Notes: generated by a model not told the origin, from the letters alone. A stretch of 5,924 nt of DNA from an uncultured Mollicutes bacterium (GCA_937893635.1 CALBGF010000081.1:1-5924); one strand, 5' to 3'. Counted from the stretch's first letter, positions 1 through 5,924 are shown. Made by a program: numbers and translations.

Positions 1-848
1 TTTAAGTTCTTAACATCTTCAATTGCTTTTTGTAAATCTAAGGAACGAATAAAATATAAATAATTTAATTCATCATTATAATTTAATACTTTTTTAGCGG
101 TTTTATTAATTAAAATAACATTAAGATTATCATCTAATAAAATAAATCCTTGATTCAAATCATCAATAATTGCTAATGTTTTATTTTTTTCGTTTTGAAT
201 TTCTTGAATATTCTTATTAATAATTGTTTGAATTTCATCAACTTGATTAGATAAAACATTGATATCTGCATCAACATAATTTATATCTTGCCCGGCAATT
301 AAAGATAATTTATTTATTTCATTTTTTAATGGAAGTAATGATTTTTTAATAATGTGATTAGAAATTATAATAGATAAAATTAAAACAAAAACAAGAACAA
401 TACTTCCATAAATTAATAATTGCCTAATTATGATATTTGCATCACTTTCTGGAATAGCAATACGCACATAATTATTTGAATCTTCACTAGCGATATAATA
501 CATATTTTTATGCAAAGTGGAAGAATAACGGCAAGATATTTTTCCTAAATGCACAATTTCTTCACGGGTTAAATGATTTTCTTCAGTGGAACTTTCATTA
601 TCAAATAACACATTGCCAGTTTTATCAATAACTGTAATACGGATATTATTAATTCCTTCAAAATACTTTAATAAATCATTCTGATTGCTACCATCATAAA
701 TATTACAAGTTATATTTAGATATTCTTTAAGCTCTGAGGTTGTTTTTTTATAATTAGAATTACTTACAATAACAAAAGAAGAGATAAGTAAAGCAAATAA
801 AGCAAAAAATACAATGAGAATATTACTAATAATTAATTTCTTTTTCAT
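1..848 (-). CDS. phoR: PhoR-type phosphate sensor histidine kinase, N-terminal part (C-terminus beyond left edge)
   Basis: Reading back from the ATG at 848-846 gives 282 open codons to the window edge. The part seen holds a membrane helix at about residues 5-28, an extracytoplasmic domain at about 29-143, a second helix at about 144-163, a short degenerate HAMP-like or coiled linker at about 164-220, and the start of a cytoplasmic PAS domain from about 221 (IIDDLNQGFILLDDNLNV). The outer domain has the PhoR hallmark pieces ITVIDKTGNVLFDNE (71-85), ENHLTREEI (90-98), RYSSTL (107-112) and MYYIA (116-120). These are typical of the PAS-like sensor of Bacillota PhoR. The HisKA and ATPase domains should lie beyond the left edge. 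The start overlaps the response regulator stop as ATGA, with no clear Shine-Dalgarno site, so translation is probably coupled. In known systems PhoR is held inactive when phosphate is plentiful through PstSCAB-PhoU. The outer domain has two cysteines (48 and 106). Family call is firm; ligand is unknown. Confidence 0.9.
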   Translation of the reverse strand, partial: MKKKLIISNILIVFFALFALLISSFVIVSNSNYKKTTSELKEYLNITCNIYDGSNQNDLLKYFEGINNIRITVIDKTGNVLFDNESSTEENHLTREEIVHLGKISCRYSSTLHKNMYYIASEDSNNYVRIAIPESDANIIIRQLLIYGSIVLVFVLILSIIISNHIIKKSLLPLKNEINKLSLIAGQDINYVDADINVLSNQVDEIQTIINKNIQEIQNEKNKTLAIIDDLNQGFILLDDNLNVILINKTAKKVLNYNDELNYLYFIRSLDLQKAIEDVKNL

Positions 849-1519
849 AAGTCAATTTTATATCCAACACCATAAATAGTTTTAATAATACTACCATCGA
901 TGTCATTAATTTTCTTTCTTATGCTTTTAATATGCATATCTATAGTTCTAGACTCATAATCATAACTACTTGGTCCCCAAATATGTGTAAGTAAGTCATC
1001 TCTAGACACTACTTGACTACTTTTAGTTAATAAATAAAGCAAGATATCGTATTCTTTGTTGGTAAGTTCTAATTCTTTACCTTTAAAATATGCTTGATGC
1101 TTTTTTATATCAATAGATAATTCACTAGCGCTTATTACATCATTATTTTTATGTCTTCTTAAACGCGCGTTAACTCTAGACATAAGTTCAAGCAAATCAA
1201 AAGGCTTTTCTAAATAATCATCCGCGCCAATATCAAGGCCTTCAACTTTATCAATTAGCATTCTTTTAGCGGAAAGAATAATAATTTCGATATTATCATT
1301 ATTATGATCTTCACGAACCTTTTTAATAATTTCATTTCCACTTAAATCTGGAAGCATTAAATCCACTAGCATTAAGTCTGGCTTTTTTTGTTTAAATGCT
1401 TCAAAAAATGATTTGGCGTCATAAAAAGAATAAACTTCATAACCTTGTTTTGTTAATGTTTTATTGATGATTTTAGAAATATCTAAGTCGTCTTCAATGG
1501 AATATATAATAAAACTCAT
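845..1519 (-). CDS. phoP: OmpR/PhoB-family response regulator (PhoP/PhoB)
   Basis: Cytoplasmic DNA-binding response regulator of 224 residues, the usual length. The receiver domain (about 3-120) shows the acidic pocket E9-D10-D11, the phospho-acceptor Asp53 in LVDLMLPDLSG, the switch Ser83 in ILSAK, Tyr102 and the invariant Lys105 in KPFD. The winged-helix domain (about 130-222) shows LTNKEYDILLYLL (152-164), VSRDDLLTHIWG (171-182), the recognition-helix region RTIDMHIKSIRKKI (191-204) and the wing IYGVGYKI (215-222). The ATG at 1519 is preceded, eight bases away, by AGAGG, which overlaps the stop codon of phoU. The stop TGA overlaps the phoR start. Position between phoU and phoR in a pst operon makes it the Pho regulator: phosphorylated by PhoR, it should bind Pho boxes upstream of pstS and other phosphate-starvation genes. 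The motifs alone define only the OmpR family; the phosphate assignment rests on context. The symbol phoB would serve equally well. Confidence 0.93.
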   Translation of the reverse strand: MSFIIYSIEDDLDISKIINKTLTKQGYEVYSFYDAKSFFEAFKQKKPDLMLVDLMLPDLSGNEIIKKVREDHNNDNIEIIILSAKRMLIDKVEGLDIGADDYLEKPFDLLELMSRVNARLRRHKNNDVISASELSIDIKKHQAYFKGKELELTNKEYDILLYLLTKSSQVVSRDDLLTHIWGPSSYDYESRTIDMHIKSIRKKINDIDGSIIKTIYGVGYKIDL

Positions 1520-1527
1520 AACTTTAA

Positions 1528-1532
1528 CCTCT
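1528..1532 (-). promoter_or_regulatory. Ribosome-binding site of phoP inside the phoU stop region
   Basis: On the minus strand AGAGG lies eight bases before the ATG at 1519, and its first bases are part of the TAG stop codon of phoU. Ribosomes finishing phoU would therefore stop directly on this site. It supports the ATG at 1519 as the start. Confidence 0.7.
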
Positions 1533-2172
1533 AAAAAATTTGTTTATCTTTGTAATAACCATTAAGAATGTAAATCACCCATTCAGCAATGTTAGAAGCG
1601 TGATCTGCAATTCTTTCAATATATTTTACAACAAGAGTGGTATAAATTGCAAAACTTGATGAAACTTGATTATCATCTTTTAATTTAATAATGGTATCTA
1701 GTAGTTTATCGTATAAACTATCAATCAAGTCATCGCTAATAATTACTTGTTGAGCAAGAGATATATCTTTTTTTATAAATGATTCAATTGAGTCATGAAC
1801 CATCTTCATTGCTAAATCAATCATTTTATTAATATCATCAATTTTATATTTCTTTTCATTTTTTAACTTTTTAGAAAAGATATTGATATCTTCTGCATGG
1901 TCACCAAGTCTTTCTAAGTCGCCCACTAATTTTAAAATGCCAAGGACACTACGCATATCTTTAGCAAAGAAGCGTTCTTTTAACATTAAATTCATGGAAT
2001 ATTCTTCGATTTTTCTTTCATAGTCATTAACTTTATCATCATCAATTTGAAGTGCAATTTCTTCATCATAATTATGAAAAAGAGCAAAAGCTAATAAAAG
2101 ATTACGCTCAACAACATCGGCCATTTTAATTAACATTTCATTTAAATTTTCAATTTCATTTTGTATTTTCAT
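1531..2172 (-). CDS. phoU: Phosphate signalling regulator PhoU
   Basis: PhoU of 213 residues, close to the normal family length, predicted as an all-helical cytoplasmic protein made of two similar three-helix bundles. Each half has its metal-binding E-x-x-x-D signature: DLERLGDHAEDI (85-96, with E87 and D91) and IERIADHASNIAEW (185-198, with E186 and D190). PhoU is known to couple PstSCAB to PhoR, damping both kinase signalling and uptake when phosphate is sufficient. The start at 2172 is chosen over an in-frame ATG at 2256 because it has an AGGAAGG site ten bases upstream, lies one base after the pstB stop, and gives the standard PhoU N-terminus (MKIQNEIENLNEML). The longer form would add 28 lysine-rich residues encoded out of frame within pstB. 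It ends 11 bases before phoP. Two imperfect halves with both metal motifs intact argue that it is functional. Confidence 0.95.
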   Translation of the reverse strand: MKIQNEIENLNEMLIKMADVVERNLLLAFALFHNYDEEIALQIDDDKVNDYERKIEEYSMNLMLKERFFAKDMRSVLGILKLVGDLERLGDHAEDINIFSKKLKNEKKYKIDDINKMIDLAMKMVHDSIESFIKKDISLAQQVIISDDLIDSLYDKLLDTIIKLKDDNQVSSSFAIYTTLVVKYIERIADHASNIAEWVIYILNGYYKDKQIF

Positions 2173-2173
2173 A

Positions 2174-2923
2174 TTAACCAAACCTTCCTGTAATATAATC
2201 TTCTGTTTTTTTGTTTTTAGGATTTCTAAATAATTTCTCTGTTTGTTCGTATTCAACGATTTCCCCTAACATAAAGAAAGCAGTATAATCACTAATTCTT
2301 GTTGCTTGTTGCATGTTATGTGTAACAATGATGATAGTGTAATCTTTCTTTAATGTTTCAATTAATTCTTCAATTTTTAATGTCGCAATTGGATCAAGCG
2401 CTGATGTAGGTTCATCCATTAAAATGACATCTGGATTCATCGCAATTGCGCGAGCAATACATAATCTTTGTTGTTGCCCACCGCTTAAACTAAGTGCTGA
2501 ATCTTTTAAACGATTTTTTACTTCTTCATATAAAGCAGCCTTTTTTAAAGCATCAACAACTATTTTATTTAGTGTTGCTTTATTTTTAATACCTTGACAT
2601 TTTGGACCATAAGCAATGTTATCAAATATTGACATCGGGAATGGATTAGGATTTTGAAATACCATTCCAACACTTGTTCTTAATTCAATAGGGTTAATTG
2701 TTTTAATATTAGTATTGTTATATAAAATATTACCAGTAATTTTACAATTATCAATTAAATCATTCATTCTATCAAAGCATCTTAATAATGTTGATTTTCC
2801 ACATCCTGATGGACCAATAAATGCGGTAATAGTGTTTTTATAAATATCAATATTAATATCTTTTAGGGCGTGCTTTTCACCATAAAATAAATCTAAATTT
2901 GTTACTTTAAATACAGTATCCAT
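2174..2923 (-). CDS. pstB: Phosphate ABC transporter ATP-binding protein PstB
   Basis: Cytoplasmic ATPase of the high-affinity phosphate importer, 249 residues, standard length. All nucleotide-binding motifs are intact: A-loop Tyr14 (FYGEKHAL), Walker [10 protein letters not shown] (37-45), Q-loop Gln90 in [16 protein letters not shown], a feature typical of PstB, ABC signature LSGGQQQR (146-153), Walker B VILMDEP (166-172, with D170 and catalytic E171), D-loop SALD (174-177) and H-loop His202 in VTHNMQQA. The C-terminus DYITGRFG is the usual PstB ending. It is expected to act as a homodimer under the PstC-PstA pair. The start at 2923 follows the pstA stop by one base, and its GAGGTGA site lies within the last codons of pstA. 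Its own last codons carry the ribosome-binding site of phoU. Nothing looks damaged. Confidence 0.98.
   Translation of the reverse strand: MDTVFKVTNLDLFYGEKHALKDINIDIYKNTITAFIGPSGCGKSTLLRCFDRMNDLIDNCKITGNILYNNTNIKTINPIELRTSVGMVFQNPNPFPMSIFDNIAYGPKCQGIKNKATLNKIVVDALKKAALYEEVKNRLKDSALSLSGGQQQRLCIARAIAMNPDVILMDEPTSALDPIATLKIEELIETLKKDYTIIIVTHNMQQATRISDYTAFFMLGEIVEYEQTEKLFRNPKNKKTEDYITGRFG
2183..2189 (-). promoter_or_regulatory. Ribosome-binding site of phoU embedded in the pstB C-terminal codons
   Basis: AGGAAGG on the minus strand, ten bases before the ATG at 2172, overlaps codons for the conserved PstB ending TGRFG. It decides the phoU start in favour of 2172 and suggests translational coupling of phoU to pstB. 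Confidence 0.75.
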
Positions 2924-2924
2924 T

Positions 2925-4127
2925 TTATTTCACCTCGAATTTGTTGAATTTTTTTACAATTACTTTAACTAATATATTTAGTAATAAAACAATAAATAAA
3001 ATTATGATAGCAATCGCGGAAGCTTGCGCATAATTAGGATTATCGCCCGCCATAATTGACCACATGTGTACAGCAAGAGAAGTAGAATTTTTATTAATAA
3101 ACACATCATCTTTTATTGCTGTTCCCATTACATATATTAAAGCGGCACTTTCTCCAATAATTCTTCCAATAGATAAAAGAGTTGAAGTTAATATGCCTCC
3201 TAATGCATTAGGTATAACAACTTTAAATATTGTTTGTGTTTTACTTGCCCCTAAAGCAAGAGAAGCATGACGGTAACTTTGTGGTATTGCTCTTATTGAT
3301 TCTTCGGTAGTACGAATAATAATTGGAAGTAGCATAATTGCCATTGTTAAAGCACCAGCAGCAATACTTGTTCCGTTTGATCCAATTGTGGCATTCATAA
3401 ATGGAATAAATATGACCATACCTACTAAACCAAATACTACCGAAGGAATACCACTAGACATATCAATCATTGTACGAATTATGGCGGTAAATTTATTGCT
3501 TTTTGCATATTCTGATAAGTAAATAGCGCCACCAATGCCAATTGGTAAAGCAATTATTAAAGTTAATCCAATTAAGATAAATGTGGTAATAAGAGAACCT
3601 CTAATACCTCCACCGCTAGTGGTGAGTTGCATGTCTTCAATAGTGACACCTTTATTGATTTGATTAATCATTTTTTCCGCTTTATATTTACTGATAGCGA
3701 CAATCATATTATCTTCTTCATCAGTTAAAACAATTTTTGTTACAATATAACCTTTTTGTAAGATAATGCTTTCATTATTAGATTGATTTTTCATGGATTT
3801 AATCGGAGAAGAAGCGTCAATATAAGAAACATAAACAACATTTTCTCCGGCGTTATTAGTTCCATCACTTAAAGCAATACCCCAACGCGAAGAATAAAAA
3901 GCATTGTTAATTTCTTTATATTCTAAATCAATCGTATTTTTATTTTCGTATTTAACATTATATACTTCTTGATAATAATCGCCTTTAATCATATTAAATG
4001 ATAAAGTAGATCCACCTTTTACGAATATAAATACAAATATTGCACCTAAAATAATTATTCCAAAACTAGAAAAAAGATAGGTGATTATTTGTAATAATAA
4101 ATCTTTAAATTTACGTTTATTTTTCAT
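2925..4127 (-). CDS. pstA: Phosphate ABC transporter permease PstA with large extracytoplasmic insert
   Basis: Inner permease subunit, 400 residues, compared with roughly 280-300 for typical PstA. A first membrane helix spans about 11-36. After an outside region of about 140 residues, the canonical permease core begins at [13 protein letters not shown] (171-183) and contributes five more helices (about 178-205, 218-242, 254-272, 310-335, 367-391). PstA signatures are [13 protein letters not shown] (224-236), [17 protein letters not shown] (266-282) and the ABC-coupling EAA loop [21 protein letters not shown] (288-308), followed by [12 protein letters not shown] (324-335). The core therefore looks intact and should contact PstB. 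The extra length lies wholly between helix 1 and the core, where residues about 82-172 resemble a PDZ domain (annotated separately). The start overlaps the end of pstC by 11 bases, with AAAGGA nine bases upstream. Assignment as PstA is firm from order and motifs; the role of the insert is unknown. Confidence 0.95.
   Translation of the reverse strand: MKNKRKFKDLLLQIITYLFSSFGIIILGAIFVFIFVKGGSTLSFNMIKGDYYQEVYNVKYENKNTIDLEYKEINNAFYSSRWGIALSDGTNNAGENVVYVSYIDASSPIKSMKNQSNNESIILQKGYIVTKIVLTDEEDNMIVAISKYKAEKMINQINKGVTIEDMQLTTSGGGIRGSLITTFILIGLTLIIALPIGIGGAIYLSEYAKSNKFTAIIRTMIDMSSGIPSVVFGLVGMVIFIPFMNATIGSNGTSIAAGALTMAIMLLPIIIRTTEESIRAIPQSYRHASLALGASKTQTIFKVVIPNALGGILTSTLLSIGRIIGESAALIYVMGTAIKDDVFINKNSTSLAVHMWSIMAGDNPNYAQASAIAIIILFIVLLLNILVKVIVKKFNKFEVK
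2930..2936 (-). promoter_or_regulatory. Ribosome-binding site of pstB inside the pstA 3' end
   Basis: GAGGTGA on the minus strand, six bases before the ATG at 2923, is a seven-base perfect match to the consensus Shine-Dalgarno extension. It lies in the last codons of pstA (residues FEVK). It is the strongest ribosome-binding site in the window, which may favour high PstB synthesis. Confidence 0.8.
3612..3884 (-). other. PDZ-like domain encoded within pstA
   Basis: PstA residues about 82-172, on the extracytoplasmic side after helix 1. The order of elements follows a PDZ fold. WGIAL (82-86) sits where the first strand would be. [12 protein letters not shown] (97-108) matches the strand and turn usually written as V-x-V-x-x-V-x-x-x-[13 protein letters not shown] (122-132) matches the L-x-x-G-D-x-I-x-x-I signature, with Tyr in place of Asp. 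[21 protein letters not shown] (149-169) matches the helix, K/R-G turn and last strand. The usual GL before K-x-G is replaced by IL, and a Ser/Asn-rich loop (110-120) intervenes. This is pattern recognition by eye, not a profile match. Confidence 0.55.
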
Positions 4128-5073
4128 AATTTCCGATCCTTTTCCTTATAAAATTTAGAATCAAATTAGTGATTAAAATAATTAAAATTAAAAATATACC
4201 AACACTAAAGCGAATATCATAAGATAATCCTGATGTTTCTTTAATATTTGCTAGCATTGTTGAAGTTAATGTTCTTGTTATATCAAATAAATTAAATGTT
4301 GGTCCGCTAGTAGCGTTACCAGCGACCATAGTTACTGCGGTAGCTTCACCAAGTGCTCTTCCAACACCAAGGATAATACCTGAAAAAATGCCGGATTTTG
4401 CACTAGTAAGAACAACTTTAAAATTAGTTTGAGTCGGACTTGCACCTAACGCTAATGATCCTTTAATGTAATCTTCTTTAACAGTTTTAATACTTGTTAT
4501 ACTAATTAAGGTAATGGTAGGAATAATCATCATGGCAAGTACGATGATAGTGGCTAATGTTGATACTCCACCAGCACTTTGATAATTAAATAAATTCGCT
4601 AAATTTTTAACAATATTCGTAATAACGCCAGCACCAAAAATACCATAGATAATAGAAGGGATACTTGCCAATAATTCAATGACATAATTAAGTGCTTTAC
4701 TTAAAAATTTTGGTGCAATTCTTACAATAAATAAGGCAGTAAGAACGGAAATTGGAACGGCAATTAATAAACTACATAATGTAACATATAATGTGTTAAT
4801 GATAATAAATCCAATACCATATTGGTAAGGACTGGCTTCCCAAGATAAACCAAAAACAAAAGGAAAAAAACTAGGTCGATAATTAATACCATTTATTTCA
4901 TAATTAGTAAAAAATGGCTTTAATCCTTCAATAAAAATAAAAGCAACAATTACTATGATTACTGACGCACAAATCATAGCAATAAACGTAAAAGCCACTT
5001 TAACGAATTGGTCTAAAGTGGTTTTGTTTTTTATTTTATTTTTGGACATTTCTATTTTATTAGTTGATTCCAT
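4117..5073 (-). CDS. pstC: Phosphate ABC transporter permease PstC
   Basis: Membrane permease that pairs with PstA to form the phosphate channel. The longest form is 318 residues, the usual family size. Helices lie at about 22-49, 86-118, 129-157, 172-193, 227-251 and 288-309. PstC signatures are FVFGLSWEASPYQYGIG (72-88), IELLASIPSIIYGIFGAG (132-149), the EAA coupling loop GSLALGASPTQTNFKVVL (205-222) and GVGRALGEATAVTMVAGNA (236-254). The EAA loop has TSAKSG where many relatives have PAA-x-x-G. The start is uncertain: the ATG at 5073 lies inside the end of pstS (22-base overlap), while an in-frame ATG at 5049 (residue 9) lies two bases after the pstS stop and gives MSKNKIKNKTT. Neither has a recognisable Shine-Dalgarno site, so coupling to pstS is likely. 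I lean towards 5049. The 3' end overlaps pstA by 11 bases. Confidence 0.95.
   Translation of the reverse strand: MESTNKIEMSKNKIKNKTTLDQFVKVAFTFIAMICASVIIVIVAFIFIEGLKPFFTNYEINGINYRPSFFPFVFGLSWEASPYQYGIGFIIINTLYVTLCSLLIAVPISVLTALFIVRIAPKFLSKALNYVIELLASIPSIIYGIFGAGVITNIVKNLANLFNYQSAGGVSTLATIIVLAMMIIPTITLISITSIKTVKEDYIKGSLALGASPTQTNFKVVLTSAKSGIFSGIILGVGRALGEATAVTMVAGNATSGPTFNLFDITRTLTSTMLANIKETSGLSYDIRFSVGIFLILIILITNLILNFIRKRIGNYEK
4137..4142 (-). promoter_or_regulatory. Ribosome-binding site of pstA within the pstC 3' end
   Basis: AAAGGA on the minus strand, nine bases before the ATG at 4127, falls in the final codons of pstC. It supports the start at 4127 and thus the 11-base overlap of the two permease genes. 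Confidence 0.6.
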
Positions 5074-5924
5074 TTTGTAGTTACGCCAGTATATATATCT
5101 TTAAGTTCATTTGCACTAATTGCAGTTAATGAATTTTTATTATTAACAACTGCTACAATTGCATCAATACATATTAATCCGCTTGTGTTACTAGCGGCAA
5201 CTTCATTGCTATTTAATTCACGAGATAAGAAGCCAATATCTAATTTACTAGTAGAATCTTTTTCTTCTCCTTGAGTGAATTTATAAGCATCACCTGATCC
5301 AGCATGGTTATGTTCTGGTTTGAAATTACCACATTTACTAGCAAATTCTTGTGATAATGCTTTAGCAATCTTTTCAACAGAAGTAGAACCACCAAATTTA
5401 ATGGTAATGTTTGAGTTATCTTGATTGGTGATTGGGTAATTTGCTTTAATATCATCCCAACTTTTATCATCTTTGTTTAACTTAACAATACCCGAGTTAG
5501 CAATAATTGTGGCTTTGGCTTCTTTAGTGGACATATAAGCCACAAAAGCATTGACGATATCTTTTTTAGTATCACTATCAAATTCATTACGAATAATGTA
5601 ATTGAAGTTTCTTGTTAAGCCATAACTTCCATTTAATACATTATCTTCATTTGGTTCAATGCCTTCATATTTTAATCCAGTTAATGATGATTCTTCTAAT
5701 GATGATAAGGAAATATAACCAATACCATATTCATCATTTTTGACTTTTAACACCATATCGCCATTTCCATTAGTCTCGACAGCACCTTTAACTAAAGGCT
5801 CATTTGATTTAACAGCGTCTTTTAATCCAATCTTTGTAAAGAAACCATCACGAGTACCGCTATCGGTATCACGAGTATAAACAGTAATGTTTTTACTTGT
5901 ATCAAATTCTACTTTTGATGAGTT
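5052..5924 (-). CDS. pstS: Phosphate-binding protein PstS, C-terminal 290 residues (start beyond right edge), unusual domain order
   Basis: Extracytoplasmic substrate-binding protein of the importer. The frame is open from the right edge to the TAG at 5054-5052; the ATG at 5756 is internal, because the conserved binding motif lies upstream of it. Counting from the edge, residues about 12-150 are the C-terminal half of a PstS domain: NITVYTRDTDSGTRDGF (12-28, with the R and SGT that bind phosphate), YGIGYISLSSL (66-76), GSYGLTRNFNYI (99-110), FVAYMSTKEA (127-136) and SGIVKL (144-149). After a linker, residues about 172-290 read as the N-terminal half of another PstS domain: ITIKFGGSTSVEKIA (173-187), HAGSGDAYKF (207-216), DIGFLSREL (229-237), IDAIVAVVNN (253-262) and ELKDIYTGVTTKWNQL (273-288). 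The protein then stops where a C-terminal half would be expected. The signal peptide, probable lipobox and any first N-terminal half are outside the window. Identification as PstS-family is firm; whether it is a complete working protein is open. Confidence 0.9.
   Translation of the reverse strand, partial: NSSKVEFDTSKNITVYTRDTDSGTRDGFFTKIGLKDAVKSNEPLVKGAVETNGNGDMVLKVKNDEYGIGYISLSSLEESSLTGLKYEGIEPNEDNVLNGSYGLTRNFNYIIRNEFDSDTKKDIVNAFVAYMSTKEAKATIIANSGIVKLNKDDKSWDDIKANYPITNQDNSNITIKFGGSTSVEKIAKALSQEFASKCGNFKPEHNHAGSGDAYKFTQGEEKDSTSKLDIGFLSRELNSNEVAASNTSGLICIDAIVAVVNNKNSLTAISANELKDIYTGVTTKWNQLIK
5055..5411 (-). other. Second, C-terminally truncated PstS half-domain (N-terminal-half type) at the end of pstS
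   Basis: Residues about 172-290 counted from the right edge correspond to the first half of a PBP-like phosphate-binding domain: a starting strand with GGSTSV, the AGSGDAYKF loop, the DIGFLSREL loop, and the crossover segment ending in IYTGVTTKWNQL. In ordinary PstS this last segment is followed within about 15-20 residues by the R-x-x-x-SGT phosphate loop, but here the stop codon comes two residues later. Two cysteines (198 and 252) lie only in this half. Confidence 0.75.

Noticed and set aside
1..848. The left-hand 848 bases as a stretch without a gene.
   Set aside because: The minus strand is open throughout and encodes recognisable PhoR sensor, membrane and PAS segments; it only lacks its stop because the window cuts it.
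1534..1620. Possible internal promoter for phoP near the end of phoU.
   Set aside because: Only a poor -10-like element appears at a sensible distance from TTGCTG; in DNA this AT-rich such matches are expected by chance.
2173..2256. Longer phoU start at 2256 adding 28 residues.
   Set aside because: The extra segment is lysine-rich, lies out of frame within the conserved end of pstB, has no family counterpart, and the ATG at 2172 has a good ribosome-binding site.
3064..3270. Open frame of 68 codons on the plus strand.
   Set aside because: It is antisense to the conserved PstA core, has no ribosome-binding site and no recognisable protein features; a shadow of pstA.
5052..5080. A frameshift near the end of pstS hiding the missing second C-half in another frame.
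   Set aside because: The sequence immediately after the stop encodes PstC with good conservation; there is no space for about 140 more PstS residues in any frame.
5240..5470. Open frame of 76 codons on the minus strand inside pstS.
   Set aside because: It overlaps the motif-rich pstS frame in another phase; its Leu/Lys-rich translation is what AT-rich pstS codons give out of frame.
5052..5756. A separate 234-residue PstS-like protein starting at the ATG at 5756.
   Set aside because: The reading frame continues upstream to the window edge and contains the conserved R-x-x-x-SGT phosphate loop, so this ATG is an internal methionine of a longer protein.

Overview
This window is one compact block of phosphate (Pho) genes. 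All of them lie on the minus strand, so transcription runs from the right edge to the left edge. In transcription order they are: a phosphate-binding lipoprotein-type PstS (start outside the window), permeases PstC and PstA, the ATPase PstB, the regulator PhoU, an OmpR-family response regulator of the PhoB/PhoP type, and a PhoR-type sensor kinase (cut by the left edge after its PAS region). No RNA gene, mobile element, CRISPR array or terminator-like hairpin was found, and no non-coding stretch exceeds about a dozen bases.

The DNA is very AT-rich (roughly 30% GC by eye). Codons are A/T-ended, and the Shine-Dalgarno sites are of the AGGAGG type. The PhoR sensor domain carries the motif set of Bacillota PhoR proteins. 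All seven Trp codons are TGG, and TGA serves as the stop of the response regulator, which fits the standard code. Together this suggests a low-GC Bacillota or Bacillota-derived lineage (Erysipelotrichia-, RF39- or Acholeplasma-like), not a TGA-recoding Mycoplasma. Family-level placement is inference.

Layout: pstS (5052-5924, partial), pstC (4117-5073 or 4117-5049), pstA (2925-4127), pstB (2174-2923), phoU (1531-2172), phoP/phoB (845-1519), phoR (1-848, partial). Neighbours overlap or are separated by 1 to 11 bases, and several ribosome-binding sites sit inside the preceding gene. One polycistronic mRNA with translational coupling is the simplest reading. The operon promoter and any Pho box should lie upstream of pstS, beyond the right edge.

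Function: PstS captures phosphate outside the membrane, PstC and PstA form the channel, and PstB drives transport with ATP. PhoU links transporter state to PhoR, which phosphorylates the response regulator; that regulator would in turn activate this operon under phosphate limitation.

Two proteins depart from textbook architecture. PstA is about 100 residues longer than usual because of an extracytoplasmic insert after its first membrane helix that reads like a PDZ domain. PstS has a C-terminal-half phosphate-binding unit followed by a second N-terminal-half unit and then stops, giving either a one-and-a-half-domain protein or a circularly permuted one. The second half-domain ends directly on pstC, which lacks a recognisable Shine-Dalgarno site. 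These are the observations most worth following up.
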